Below are positions 45,252 to 54,070 of a stretch of 64,000 bases of DNA, in pieces. Location: NCBI RefSeq assembly GCF_014762745.1, contig NZ_JABURJ010000122.1, positions 1 to 64,000 of the forward strand, given 5' to 3'. The notes below the pieces were generated by a model. The model had not been told where the DNA came from, ran no database searches, and worked only from the letters and a program-made list of their open reading frames with translations. Numbering within the stretch: the stretch's first letter is position 1; each line of letters begins with the position of its first letter. Made by a program: the position numbers and the translations under genes. This DNA comes from Kangiella sp. GTDB taxonomy: Bacteria; Pseudomonadota; Gammaproteobacteria; Enterobacterales; Kangiellaceae.

Positions 45252-45791
45252 CTATGAAGGGAAGTGATAGAAATACAGCCCATAGACCAGAACCCACACC
45301 ACTGCCCAAATCGTAACTAATTGCTTGCTCTGTAGATTGTTCAATAACCCTCTAACAATCAAGCGCGCCACATAGGTAATTGCCAGAAAGCGCAACAGTC
45401 GGGCGGGAATACTAATTAACAAGAATGCTTCTATGGATATACCGGCAGCATAAGCCTGGATAGCAAAAGTTTTATAGGGTAAGCCTTGCAGTGGGCCAGT
45501 CATAATTGACCATATACCAGACGACTGCATCTTATCTTTCACCGTAACCATAAGCTCGTCACTTATCGCTGGGACTGATTCGACCCACTCATATGCCGTT
45601 GCAAAATGATACTGCCCCCAGTAATACATCAGCGTTCCGCCCAAAAGAGCGCCAATCAGAGTAATGCTACAAAGCTGTATCAATTGACTCTTCTTGTCTA
45701 GCGCGTAGTAACTCAATAACACATCGGGCAGAATAAAAAACAATGTCGCTTCAGCAAAACCCCAGCCTCCTGCCAATATTGAACGTTTCAT
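45252..45791 (-). CDS. Small multi-span membrane protein, possibly DedA/VTT-like
   Basis: A 179-residue protein with about four to five hydrophobic segments. The pattern GFAEATLFFILPDVLLSYYAL near the N-terminus and GPLQGLPYKTFAIQAYAAGI followed by IPARLLRFLAITYVARL resembles DedA/VTT-superfamily membrane proteins. These often have amphipathic re-entrant helices and an arginine before the last span, but the match is by eye. It is the last gene of the leftward phospholipid operon (35-base gap after the acyltransferase), which fits a lipid-handling role. Function not established. Confidence 0.55.
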   Translation of the reverse strand: MKRSILAGGWGFAEATLFFILPDVLLSYYALDKKSQLIQLCSITLIGALLGGTLMYYWGQYHFATAYEWVESVPAISDELMVTVKDKMQSSGIWSIMTGPLQGLPYKTFAIQAYAAGISIEAFLLISIPARLLRFLAITYVARLIVRGLLNNLQSKQLVTIWAVVWVLVYGLYFYHFPS

Positions 45792-45826
45792 AGTTTCTAC
45801 CCCAACAAATGACTATTACAGCTAAC

Positions 45827-46468
45827 CTAATCCCACTTAGGCAGTCTGACCGACGATTGCATCTGCTCGAATCGTGCTTTTACCTGCTCAAATAAATTCG
45901 GCTGGTAGTGCATAGGCTCAGAGAAAACCACATCACAGAAGAAAGGCACCAGTAAGGCATCACCCTTGGGCAGACTTTTACCCAGTCCGTGCATATAAAT
46001 TGGATACACCGGAACTTCTGGGCACTTCTCGGCAAGCTTGACCACCCCATACTTTAGCTCCGACATATTTTCCGGCTCACCACGCGATCCTTCAGGGAAG
46101 AAAATCAGAATCTTACCCTGTTTCAAGGCTTCTGCGCACTGCTCCACCGGACTTCGGGTTTGGCGCTCAGACTGACGCTCAATCGGTAGGATGCCAATGA
46201 TGTTCAACGCAAACCAGGCGATAAACCTGTTTTTCAGGAAGTAATCGGCAGCAGCGACCGGCTGTACTTTGTGCAATACCTTTAATGGCAGCAGTGATAT
46301 CAGCACCATGGTATCCAGGTGACTGTTATGGTTTGCGATAATGAGTGCCGGCCCATTCTGTGGAAGAATGGGCTTGCTCTGATAACGAATACCTATCACT
46401 AATTTCACTATTGGTTTAATGATGATGGCGAAAAACAACCAGCGTAATGCTCTATTGATAATTTTCAT
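45827..46468 (-). CDS. PlsC-like 1-acylglycerol-3-phosphate acyltransferase
   Basis: A 213-residue membrane-associated acyltransferase. The catalytic HX4D motif is H47-x4-D52 in ANHNSHLDT. Motif III is FPEGSRG, followed by LKYGVVKLA, and motif IV includes VPVYPIYMHG. An N-terminal hydrophobic helix (about 10-27) precedes it. The ATG at 46468 is preferred, since GGAGG lies six bases upstream. A start 15 bases earlier would overlap that site. It lies between a CdsA-like gene and a membrane protein gene, in an operon resembling E. coli ynbABC in lipid theme. It may not be the housekeeping plsC. Confidence 0.85.
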   Translation of the reverse strand: MKIINRALRWLFFAIIIKPIVKLVIGIRYQSKPILPQNGPALIIANHNSHLDTMVLISLLPLKVLHKVQPVAAADYFLKNRFIAWFALNIIGILPIERQSERQTRSPVEQCAEALKQGKILIFFPEGSRGEPENMSELKYGVVKLAEKCPEVPVYPIYMHGLGKSLPKGDALLVPFFCDVVFSEPMHYQPNLFEQVKARFEQMQSSVRLPKWD

Positions 46469-46488
46469 GCTCGTCCTCCTCATCTAAC

Positions 46489-47448
46489 CTAGTAATAACA
46501 GTAGCGAATAACATGGAAGAACAATGGTGCTGTGAAGGTCAGGCTGTCCAGACGATCCAGAATGCCGCCATGACCCGGAATGAGCTGACCACAATCCTTG
46601 ATACCAATATCGCGCTTGATAGCTGACAAGGAAACATCACCAATAAATCCAGCCATACCAATGCCCAGTCCAACCAACAGACCATGCCACCACAACATCG
46701 GCGTTAAGGTTTCAGCCAGGGCCATTGCCAATAGGCCTGTCGTCAAAACACCACCAATCAAACCTTCGCGCGTCTTGTTCGGGCTAATCGCTGGAGCAAT
46801 TTTGTTTTTGCCGAATAACTTACCCCATATGTACTGGCTAACATCATTCAACTGAGTCAGTAGCACCAGGTATAACAATAGAGCTGCACCCGAACCAGAA
46901 ACCATCAAGTTTTTGACTTCTGCTTCATTGGGCAAGACCACCAGATAAGCCAGGTGACTCAAAGTAAATACGGTCAGCATCAAGCCCCAATGAATATTGC
47001 CCACCGCGCGCAAATAGTTTTTGGTTTCACCAGCTAAAACCATACGAAAAGGAATAAACAGAAAGGCATAAACCGGAATAAAAATAATGAACATGCCGTA
47101 CCAGCCGATTGAGATGAAGTAGTACTGCAACGGAATGGTAAGATAAGCCCAGAATAAAACACGACGATCAACCAGTCGAGTTGGTGTCATCGAAAAGTAT
47201 TCCTTGAGGGCGATGAAGCTCAGCATGGCAAACATCAGAATGGTCACCATTGGGCCCATATAGAGCGACAGTGCAAATACGCCCATCATGATCCACCAGG
47301 AGTTGATACGTTGAGTAAGTTCGGTGTGATCAGTTTGTGGTTTAGAGCGGCTGAGTAAAAATGATACCAGGGTCGCCACTAATAACAGTACAAACAAACT
47401 GCCAAAAACCTTAGTGACCGGTTGTAAGCTACTTATATCGAAAAACAT
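46489..47448 (-). CDS. CdsA-like phosphatidate cytidylyltransferase
   Basis: A 319-residue inner-membrane protein with about eight spans. The C-terminal CDP-diglyceride synthase signature reads SAIKRDIGIKDCGQLIPGHG followed by GILDRLD, and matches the PROSITE-type pattern. It makes CDP-diacylglycerol (or a related CDP-lipid) from CTP and phosphatidate. E. coli has cdsA plus the paralogue ynbB; the adjacent CDP-alcohol transferase suggests this is the ynbB-type copy. The ATG at 47448 has AGAGG eight bases upstream. An ATG at 47454 is too close to that site. Confidence 0.85.
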   Translation of the reverse strand: MFFDISSLQPVTKVFGSLFVLLLVATLVSFLLSRSKPQTDHTELTQRINSWWIMMGVFALSLYMGPMVTILMFAMLSFIALKEYFSMTPTRLVDRRVLFWAYLTIPLQYYFISIGWYGMFIIFIPVYAFLFIPFRMVLAGETKNYLRAVGNIHWGLMLTVFTLSHLAYLVVLPNEAEVKNLMVSGSGAALLLYLVLLTQLNDVSQYIWGKLFGKNKIAPAISPNKTREGLIGGVLTTGLLAMALAETLTPMLWWHGLLVGLGIGMAGFIGDVSLSAIKRDIGIKDCGQLIPGHGGILDRLDSLTFTAPLFFHVIRYCYY

Positions 47449-47479
47449 ATCCATATCCTCTTGTTAAATTTGCTAGCGC

Positions 47480-48070
47480 TTACAGCGCAGCACGAATTCG
47501 GTTAATAACAGTCCAAACAGACAAAGCCGTGGCAATAACTAGAACAGCATTTAAATAAACGGCCGGTACTGAAACGAATGGCACCAGTAAGCCCACAAGG
47601 CCTATCAGTAAGGCTCGATCACTTTTCCCCATTGGCCCCTGGTATTGACGTTCTGTGCCAACCATGACGCCCAGAATGCCTGCAAACTCGGTTAACAAAG
47701 CTGTAAAAGCAAATGCAGCCAAAAACCACAAATTGATGTCAGGAATAATGATTAAAGGAATGATTAAGAAGAGATCGGAGATCACGTCACCGATTTCGTT
47801 GAAAAAGGCGCCTAGCCTGGATTGTTGCTGATGCTCTCTGGCTAACATGCCGTCGATGGCATTCAGCGCCATGCGAATTAATAAAATAATCGGCAGAGCC
47901 AGCAACGCCAGGATGCTGTTACTGATAATAATGGCAACTCCAGTTATGACACTCATCAGCATCGCCACTACGGTTACCTCATTAGCGGTGATGCCTTTGC
48001 GGGCTAAGCCGTTAACCAGCGGTCTTAATAACTGTTGAAACTTGGGTTTGAGTTGATAAACAGAAATCAT
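47480..48070 (-). CDS. CDP-alcohol phosphatidyltransferase with altered motif
   Basis: A 196-residue integral membrane enzyme with about six spans. The family motif is D73-G-x2-A77-R78-x8-G87-x3-N91-x3-D95. The third conserved aspartate, which normally precedes x3-D, is an asparagine here. Members join CDP-diacylglycerol to an alcohol such as glycerol phosphate, serine or inositol phosphate; the alcohol is unknown. AAGGAAA precedes the ATG. It is the first gene of the leftward operon and diverges from the XRE regulator with a 118-base shared gap. Confidence 0.82.
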   Translation of the reverse strand: MISVYQLKPKFQQLLRPLVNGLARKGITANEVTVVAMLMSVITGVAIIISNSILALLALPIILLIRMALNAIDGMLAREHQQQSRLGAFFNEIGDVISDLFLIIPLIIIPDINLWFLAAFAFTALLTEFAGILGVMVGTERQYQGPMGKSDRALLIGLVGLLVPFVSVPAVYLNAVLVIATALSVWTVINRIRAAL

Positions 48071-48168
48071 GGTATTTCCTTGTGAATCGTTGTTTTGATG
48101 ATGCTAAGTTGTCATAGGCGCTACCTTTAATCTACTTTTAATGCTAAAGTCGTGTTTATGTGACCATT

Positions 48169-48177
48169 TGGTATAGT
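48169..48177 (+). promoter_or_regulatory. Extended -10 promoter of the XRE regulator
   Basis: TGGTATAGT is an extended -10 element (TG-n-TATAGT) 11 bases before the ATG. No -35 is evident. The predicted start is only four or five bases from the ATG, so the mRNA should be nearly leaderless. An ACCA-TT-TGGT palindrome (48163-48172) overlaps it and could be an operator. Confidence 0.5.
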
Positions 48178-48188
48178 ATTGATAGACC

Positions 48189-48932
48189 ATGAGTAGCCAA
48201 ACGCTGGAAATTCTTGATGCTCTGAAACAAGAACTTAGGAAAGAAGGGATCACCTATAAGGCGCTGGGAAATGCTTTGGAGATGAGCGAAGCCAATATCA
48301 AGCGCATGTTCTCGCAGCATAAGATCAGCCTTGAACGGCTGGAAAAGATCTGTGATTTACTGCATCTGGATATTCTGCAGCTGGCCCAGTCCGCCCATCA
48401 GCAGCGCAAGCAAATCTCGCAATTAACTCTGGAACAGGAAAACCAGCTGATCAGTGACCAACGATTGCTGCTGGTTGCTCAGCTGTGTTTGTCGGATTGG
48501 AAGTTTGCTGAAATGCTCGAGCGCTACAGCTTTACCGAACCACAGCTGATCAAGTATCTGGTACAACTGGACAAAATTGACTTTATTGAGCTGCTACCAG
48601 GCAATCGAATTCGAAAACGCGTCAGCCCACACTTCAAATGGCATCCCAAGGGGCCGGTGCAAAACTTCTTTGCCGAACACATCCAGAATGAGTTCTTCCG
48701 CTCCAGCTTTACCGAAAAAAATGAAAAGGTGCTGTTTATATCGGGCATGTTAAGCGATAAATCTAATCAGAAGATTCAGGAATTGATCGATGAATTAGGC
48801 ACCGCCTATCGCCAGCAATTACGCGAAGACAAGAATGTGGAGTTAGCAGAGAAAAAAGGAACCAGCCTGGTGGTTGGATTACGTAACTGGGAGTTGTCGG
48901 TGTTTAATGAGTTAAGAAGAAAGCCGCTTTAA
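48189..48932 (+). CDS. XRE-family helix-turn-helix transcriptional regulator
   Basis: A 247-residue regulator. The N-terminal Cro/CI-type helix-turn-helix spans about residues 14-60 (TYKALGNALEMSEANIKRMF, then ISLERLEKICDLLHL). A C-terminal domain of about 180 residues has no recognisable motif (for example FAEMLERYSFTEPQLIKYL). There is no Shine-Dalgarno sequence before the ATG, in line with the near-leaderless promoter. It diverges from the phospholipid operon, which it may regulate together with itself. Its ligand is unknown. Confidence 0.8.
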   Translation: MSSQTLEILDALKQELRKEGITYKALGNALEMSEANIKRMFSQHKISLERLEKICDLLHLDILQLAQSAHQQRKQISQLTLEQENQLISDQRLLLVAQLCLSDWKFAEMLERYSFTEPQLIKYLVQLDKIDFIELLPGNRIRKRVSPHFKWHPKGPVQNFFAEHIQNEFFRSSFTEKNEKVLFISGMLSDKSNQKIQELIDELGTAYRQQLREDKNVELAEKKGTSLVVGLRNWELSVFNELRRKPL

Positions 48933-48946
48933 GCGGCTTCTTTTTT
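48921..48946 (+). terminator. Intrinsic terminator overlapping the end of the XRE gene
   Basis: A 7-bp stem AAGCCGC/GCGGCTT (48921-48927 with 48933-48939) is followed by C and six Ts. The 5' arm encodes the last codons, and the stop codon TAA (48930-48932) lies in the loop. Confidence 0.8.
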
Positions 48947-48961
48947 ACGGATAGATTTAGG

Positions 48962-50359
48962 TTACTTCCGACGCCAGCTGGTACCACCCGCTCCATCTTC
49001 AAGCTCAATATTCATGGCATGGAGCTTGTCGCGGATTTCATCGGCCAGTGCCCAGTTTTTATCAGCACGCGCCTGCAGACGTTGCTGAATCAGGCTTTCA
49101 ATTTCGTCGTCGGAAACATCACTGTCGCCAGCACCTGATTTTAGGAAGGCTTCAGGATCCTGTTGCAACAAACTCAAAACACCTGCCAACTCTTTCAGCT
49201 TTACTGCGATAGTGGCTGCTGTAGTCATATCGGTAGCTTTAAGGCGATTGACTTCTTTGGCCAGATCAAACAGTACAGGCATCGCTTCCGGCACGTTAAA
49301 GTCGTCATCCATTGCTTCAATAAAACGCGCTTCAGCCTGCTCCAAAATGCCCAGCTTTTCGTCGGTGGCCTGACTTAAATCCACACCACGCAAAGCATTA
49401 TACAAACGCTCAAGGCTGGCATCAGCAGATTCAAGATTGGCTTGTGTGTAACTGAGTTGACTGCGGTAATGGCCACTCATCAGGAAATAACGAACTGATT
49501 CCGGACGGTACTGCTTTAGCACGTCTCGAATAGTGAAGAAGTTGCCTAATGACTTAGACATTTTCTCTTTATCTACCTGCACCATTCCAGTATGGATCCA
49601 GACGCGTGCGAATGTGCAATCATTTGCACATTCTGATTGAGCAATTTCGTTTTCATGGTGCGGGAACTGTAAGTCAGAACCACCGCCATGGATATCGAAA
49701 GTTTCACCCAGGCACTTCTTACTCATGGCCGAACATTCGATATGCCAGCCCGGACGCCCTTTACCCCACGGTGAATCCCAGGAAGGCTCACCCGGTTTTG
49801 AGGATTTCCACAAAGCAAAGTCCATTGGGTCCTTTTTGATATCGTTAACATCAACTCGCTCACCAGCATTGAGCTGAGTTAAATCCTGCTTACTCAGTTT
49901 GCCGTAGTCTTTAAAGGCTGGCACATGGAAGTACACATCCCCATTGTCGGTCGCATAAGCTGCGCCCTTTTCAATCAGGGTTTGCGTCATTTGGATAATT
50001 TCAGCCATGGTCTGAGTCGCGCGTGGCTCAATATCAGGGCGCTGCAAACCAATTGCATCGAAATCTTTGTACATTTCCTGAATGAAGCGCTCGGTCAACT
50101 GACTAAAGTCTTCACCGTTTTCATTGGCTCGATTAATGATCTTGTCATCAATATCGGTAATGTTACGCACATAAGTCACATCATAGCCACGAAACTTGAG
50201 GTAACGGTTAATAACGTCGAAAGCCGCATAGGTTCGAGCATGGCCAATATGGCACAGATCATAAGTTGTCACGCCACACACATACATGGAAACCTTGCCT
50301 TCAATCATGGGCTTAAAAGGTTCTTTCTGACGGGTCAAATTATTGTAGATCTGTAACAT
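48962..50359 (-). CDS. cysS: Cysteinyl-tRNA synthetase
   Basis: A 465-residue class I synthetase (E. coli 461). The HIGH motif is at 37-40, with zinc-ligand C28 in YVCGVTTYD. Further zinc ligands are in WHIECSAMS and [10 protein letters not shown], and the KMSKS loop is in [12 protein letters not shown]. The C-terminal anticodon-binding tail includes [23 protein letters not shown]. It faces ppiB divergently, as in many gammaproteobacteria. Function is secure. Confidence 0.97.
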   Translation of the reverse strand: MLQIYNNLTRQKEPFKPMIEGKVSMYVCGVTTYDLCHIGHARTYAAFDVINRYLKFRGYDVTYVRNITDIDDKIINRANENGEDFSQLTERFIQEMYKDFDAIGLQRPDIEPRATQTMAEIIQMTQTLIEKGAAYATDNGDVYFHVPAFKDYGKLSKQDLTQLNAGERVDVNDIKKDPMDFALWKSSKPGEPSWDSPWGKGRPGWHIECSAMSKKCLGETFDIHGGGSDLQFPHHENEIAQSECANDCTFARVWIHTGMVQVDKEKMSKSLGNFFTIRDVLKQYRPESVRYFLMSGHYRSQLSYTQANLESADASLERLYNALRGVDLSQATDEKLGILEQAEARFIEAMDDDFNVPEAMPVLFDLAKEVNRLKATDMTTAATIAVKLKELAGVLSLLQQDPEAFLKSGAGDSDVSDDEIESLIQQRLQARADKNWALADEIRDKLHAMNIELEDGAGGTSWRRK

Positions 50360-50535
50360 AAGTATCTTTTCTCGATTTTGAATTTAGCTTTTAGTGATAA
50401 AAAACATTATCATAGGCGGCAAACTTAGAAGCCCGATATTGTAACCATCATCAGGCCTACAAGCCAGAGTCTGTTGGCTTTTAGGGTTCAATACGGGATT
50501 TGGTCAGCGAATCGCAAAAAATCAGGATATTAATC

Positions 50536-51051
50536 ATGAGCAATGCACATCCAAAAGTTACTTTAACCACCAATCATGGTGACATCGTTATCGAGCTTAA
50601 TGCTCGCAAAGCCCCGAAAACCGTGGAAAACTTCATCAGTTACGCGGAGAAAGGCCAATACGACGGCACCATATTCCACCGTGTTATCTCAAACTTCATG
50701 ATTCAAGGTGGTGGCTTTTCACCTGATATGGAGCAGCTGCCTACCGATAGTCCAATCGAAAACGAAGCCAACAACGGCTTGGCCAATGCCCGCGGCACCA
50801 TTGCCATGGCTCGTACCATGGATCCGCATTCAGCCACCTGCCAGTTCTTCATCAATGTTAAAGACAATGACTTTTTGAACTTTTCTCAGGAATCGATGCA
50901 AGGCTGGGGTTACTGCGTATTTGGTAAAGTGGTTGAAGGAATGGACGTGGTTGACGCCATTAAAGAAGTGGAAACTGGCAGCTACAGCGTTCACCAGGAT
51001 GTTCCAGTTGAGCCTGTCATTATTGAAAAAGCAGTAGTTCACCAGGAATAA
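50536..51051 (+). CDS. ppiB: Cytoplasmic cyclophilin-type peptidyl-prolyl isomerase B
   Basis: A 171-residue cyclophilin (E. coli 164). The active-site blocks are [18 protein letters not shown] with the catalytic arginine, and [19 protein letters not shown] with Q-x-[16 protein letters not shown] is also typical. There is no signal peptide, so it acts in the cytoplasm. The ATG at 50536 has AGGATATT upstream; an earlier in-frame start would add 12 atypical residues. lpxH follows after an intrinsic terminator, the same gene order as E. coli. Confidence 0.95.
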   Translation: MSNAHPKVTLTTNHGDIVIELNARKAPKTVENFISYAEKGQYDGTIFHRVISNFMIQGGGFSPDMEQLPTDSPIENEANNGLANARGTIAMARTMDPHSATCQFFINVKDNDFLNFSQESMQGWGYCVFGKVVEGMDVVDAIKEVETGSYSVHQDVPVEPVIIEKAVVHQE

Positions 51052-51085
51052 AATCCAACACCAATCAAATAAGCTGTATTGGTAC

Positions 51086-51104
51086 AAAGCTGGTACAGCT
51101 TTTT
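51086..51104 (+). terminator. Intrinsic terminator of ppiB
   Basis: A 7-bp stem AAAGCTG/CAGCTTT (51086-51092 with 51096-51102) closes on a three-base loop and runs into Ts. An alternative upstream arm AAGCTGTA (51071-51078) can pair with TACAGCTT instead, giving a competing hairpin. Confidence 0.6.
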
Positions 51105-51131
51105 CATTCATCATCAAAAAAAGACATCACA

Positions 51132-51848
51132 ATGATTCATATTATTTCCGATCTACACCTTTGCGAAGAACGCCCTGACCTGACCGCCCTTTTCACTCAA
51201 TATATGAATGACATAGCGCCCAAGTCGGATGCTCTGTATGTGTTGGGGGATTTATTTGAGAGTTGGATTGGCGATGATGATGATTCAGAGTTTGTTAAAA
51301 GTATCATAGCCAAGTTCAAAGCCTATTCTGATTCAGGCAAGCCACTTTATTTTCAGCATGGCAATCGCGACTTTTTATTGGGTGATGAATTTGCCAAGGC
51401 AACTGGCGGTGTCATAGTCGGTGAAGTGCACCCAATAACTATTGGGAATAAAGAAGCCATCCTGATGCACGGCGACAGTCTGTGTTGGGATGATAAAGAG
51501 TATATGCAGTTTCGCCAGATGGTTCGCTCAGACCAGTGGCAACAGCAGCTTCTTTCTCAGCCTCTAGCCGTACGCCGCGGAATCGCCGCTGACCTGCGTC
51601 AAAAAAGCCGCGAAGCCCAGGCCAACAAAGCCAGTGCCATTACTGACGTGCATCCTGACGCGGTTAAAGAAGTTTTACAAAACCACCAGGCCGATATCCT
51701 GATTCATGGTCACACCCATCGCCCCGATTTCCATGATATTGAAGTCGACGGCAAACATTGCCAACGCATCGTACTCAGCGATTGGGGCGACAAAGGCCAT
51801 TACCTGACTCTCCAAGGCGATGAAATAGATAGTCATTACTTTAGTTAA
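51132..51848 (+). CDS. lpxH: UDP-2,3-diacylglucosamine diphosphatase (lipid A synthesis)
   Basis: Hydrolyses UDP-2,3-diacylglucosamine to lipid X at the inner-membrane surface, the fourth step of lipid A synthesis. It has 238 residues (E. coli 240). The calcineurin-type metal motifs are D7 and H9 in SDLHL, GDLFESWIGDD, GNRDFLLG, MHGDSLCWDD and the C-terminal HGHTHRP. It sits next to ppiB as in E. coli. It shows that the organism makes lipid A by the LpxH branch. Confidence 0.96.
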   Translation: MIHIISDLHLCEERPDLTALFTQYMNDIAPKSDALYVLGDLFESWIGDDDDSEFVKSIIAKFKAYSDSGKPLYFQHGNRDFLLGDEFAKATGGVIVGEVHPITIGNKEAILMHGDSLCWDDKEYMQFRQMVRSDQWQQQLLSQPLAVRRGIAADLRQKSREAQANKASAITDVHPDAVKEVLQNHQADILIHGHTHRPDFHDIEVDGKHCQRIVLSDWGDKGHYLTLQGDEIDSHYFS

Positions 51849-51854
51849 CAGTCT

Positions 51855-52421
51855 CTAGCAGAAGGGGTTTTCCAGGAAAGCCTCTTCTGCTGGAGTACTT
51901 TTTCTTCCCAACGCCTGATTGCGACCAGGGAATCTGCCAAAGCGGACAATTTGATCCCGGTGACACAGGGCGAAGGTTAAAGTGTTAGGGTCACCGAGCT
52001 TGATAAAAAGCTCAATGCTTTTTTCTTGTTGCCCTAAGTCTTCTGCGTGCATAAAGGGCATGTAGAAAAACTTCTTTTCAACCGTTAACAGCCCTCTATC
52101 AAAACCATTTTCCAAGGCCTGTTCAGCATACTTCTGCGCCTGAAGATCGGTGGCAAAAGCCTGTCCTTGATTGCGGTAAATGTTGCGTGAAAACTGATCG
52201 AGAATAATGATTAACGCCAAAGCTCCTTTTTGGTTTTGCATTAAGTCATCCAGCTTACCCTCTGCGGCTAGCTGATGAGCTTCGCCAAAACGATCACGAA
52301 CTTCCTGATCAAATTTTGGATCAGACTGAAACCAGATGGCGCGGTCAGCGCCCAACTCTGCTGAGTCAGGCGCGCCGAACCAGAAGTCCAACACATCGCG
52401 TGTTAAATCATCTAAGTTCAT
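51855..52421 (-). CDS. DUF924 family protein
   Basis: A 188-residue cytoplasmic protein of DUF924. Typical blocks are VLDFWFGAPDSAELGADRAI with WFQSDPKFDQEVRDRF, then ALALIIILDQFSRNIYRNQG, FFYMPFMHAEDLGQQEKSIE and RFGRFPGRNQALGRKSTPAE. These are TPR-like helices. No enzymatic role is established; the conserved histidine and aspartate residues suggest a binding pocket. It is convergent with lpxH, six bases apart, and starts 30 bases after the cytochrome-like gene. Confidence 0.85.
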   Translation of the reverse strand: MNLDDLTRDVLDFWFGAPDSAELGADRAIWFQSDPKFDQEVRDRFGEAHQLAAEGKLDDLMQNQKGALALIIILDQFSRNIYRNQGQAFATDLQAQKYAEQALENGFDRGLLTVEKKFFYMPFMHAEDLGQQEKSIELFIKLGDPNTLTFALCHRDQIVRFGRFPGRNQALGRKSTPAEEAFLENPFC

Positions 52422-52451
52422 AACAAATGTATTTCCTTTTCCTACTTTCTT

Positions 52452-53987
52452 TTACTCTTTTCTTTTCAGGGACGGCTTGGCGGCATTTTCTTTTTCAATC
52501 GCCTCCAACGCTGCCTGCCACATCGGAATGGCTTTGAATGCTGTGACCATATCATAATCCAGGCCAATCCGACCACCGCCCGGATCCATCGGTTCAGTTC
52601 CTGAGCGACTCTGGAACCATTTCATCCAGCCTTTTGAGCCGGGCTCATGGAGCACAAGTGCCTGCTTGGTGCTGGAGCCCGGGGCATTGGTTACTTGCGG
52701 CGGATAGGTGGTGCTCGGCAACAGGAAAGACTTTTGTGGATACTGGGCATTACTATGGCATCCCAGGCAACCGACAGAAGCCAAACCCTGTGGATAGTAG
52801 TGACTACCTGCCCAGGCTGGCGTGACCACAGCTCCATCATTTGGACCTGACAAACGACCATCCCAACCTAAAGTTTCGGTCGCATATTTCGGTGCCTGAG
52901 GATTGATCCAGTTTTGCTTGAGGTTGGTGTTTACTGTAACCGGCGGGGTTAATGCAGTACTGGCTGTGTTGATAATATCCGGATCACCACCCCAGGTTGC
53001 ACCCAGCGGAATCATCTTGTCCCATACATCCTTACCCGGAGCATTTTTGTCATAGATCAAAGTGGAGAATACCCAGCCGGTTTCTGGGGCTGCCACGCTG
53101 TCTTTAACAATGATGTCGAACTGCATCAGATAAACATTGGTCAATGTTGGATCGGCAGACGAGCCATCAGAGCCATTGTTTGGACACTTCGATAATTGTG
53201 GATTGTTACCCGAACCATTGCTTTCATTCAGAGTCGAATAGATTGGCCACGATAATGTGCCTTCCATCGGTGCCCAATCCGCGCCACAAGGGGTAACGAA
53301 AGCAAACTTGACGATAACACTGCCTTCGGCGTATTGCGCCGCCGGGTTAGTCAGGTTGGGTTTATAGGCCTGCTCTTCTGTAGTCCCCCAGATGTTGCCC
53401 AGAGTCACAGCTGCTGTTTGATCATATAGAGTTAACACATAAGTAGTTAAATCGAGAGTCTGTTCAGGCATGGTGCCGGCAGGAAAACCTGAGCCCACAT
53501 AAAATCCATGAATCGGCTCACGCTCAGTGCCTAACCAGATTGATTGCCACCAGGGTTCACTTTGCGGATCCCACTGGTCATAGTTATACAGTAATTTTCG
53601 CATATCCTTGGAAACGTAATCTTTTAATGCCTGAACATAGGCCAAAGAGTTTTGAGTCGTGATAGGTCCATTATTAGTCACCTTTTTCCAGGGGTAGCTC
53701 TGTCCGGATGGCACTGTGGATGGATAATCGTGGCGTAGTTGGAACAAGGGTCCTGAATATATATCTTTCGGTGGGTTTGGTAATGCTGAGTTAATGAAAG
53801 GATGAATGGGCGAATCAGCCAGATCCAGATTTTGTGCCGTGGAGGTTAAAAAAGGTACTCGTCCCTGTAATTCATCATCGTGGGATTTTTTCTCAGAAGC
53901 TTGTGTAGGTCCGGAAGCATGCACGGCCAGCGAACCGGCTAAAACAATACTTCCTAACCAGGAATACAACTTTATACAGTTGTTCAT
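52452..53987 (-). CDS. Exported monohaem cytochrome c-like protein
   Basis: A 511-residue periplasmic protein with an N-terminal signal (LGSIVLAGSLAVHA). One c-type haem site, C407-x2-C410-H411 (VGCLGCHSN), lies near the C-terminus. The large N-terminal part (WWQSIWLGTEREPIHGFYVG, NIWGTTEEQAY, VIVKFAFVTPCGADW) has no motif I recognise and may be a substrate or redox domain. AAGGAG lies nine bases before the ATG. No other cytochrome or oxidase genes lie nearby, so its electron partner is unknown. A 9-bp inverted repeat occupies its leader. Confidence 0.7.
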   Translation of the reverse strand: MNNCIKLYSWLGSIVLAGSLAVHASGPTQASEKKSHDDELQGRVPFLTSTAQNLDLADSPIHPFINSALPNPPKDIYSGPLFQLRHDYPSTVPSGQSYPWKKVTNNGPITTQNSLAYVQALKDYVSKDMRKLLYNYDQWDPQSEPWWQSIWLGTEREPIHGFYVGSGFPAGTMPEQTLDLTTYVLTLYDQTAAVTLGNIWGTTEEQAYKPNLTNPAAQYAEGSVIVKFAFVTPCGADWAPMEGTLSWPIYSTLNESNGSGNNPQLSKCPNNGSDGSSADPTLTNVYLMQFDIIVKDSVAAPETGWVFSTLIYDKNAPGKDVWDKMIPLGATWGGDPDIINTASTALTPPVTVNTNLKQNWINPQAPKYATETLGWDGRLSGPNDGAVVTPAWAGSHYYPQGLASVGCLGCHSNAQYPQKSFLLPSTTYPPQVTNAPGSSTKQALVLHEPGSKGWMKWFQSRSGTEPMDPGGGRIGLDYDMVTAFKAIPMWQAALEAIEKENAAKPSLKRKE

Positions 53988-54020
53988 AGTTAGATCTCCT
54001 TAAATGCTATATGGTTAACA

Positions 54021-54070
54021 CCAAGGAAGATGCTTTAGTTTATGATTATTGAAAAATTACCCTTCCTTGG
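54021..54070. promoter_or_regulatory. Long inverted repeat in the leader of the cytochrome-like gene
   Basis: CCAAGGAAG (54021-54029) and CTTCCTTGG (54062-54070) are perfect 9-bp inverted arms 32 bases apart. Further partial symmetry (TTAA...TTAA-like flanks) lies outside them. It is 34 bases upstream of the start and could be an operator or a leader stem. Confidence 0.4.
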
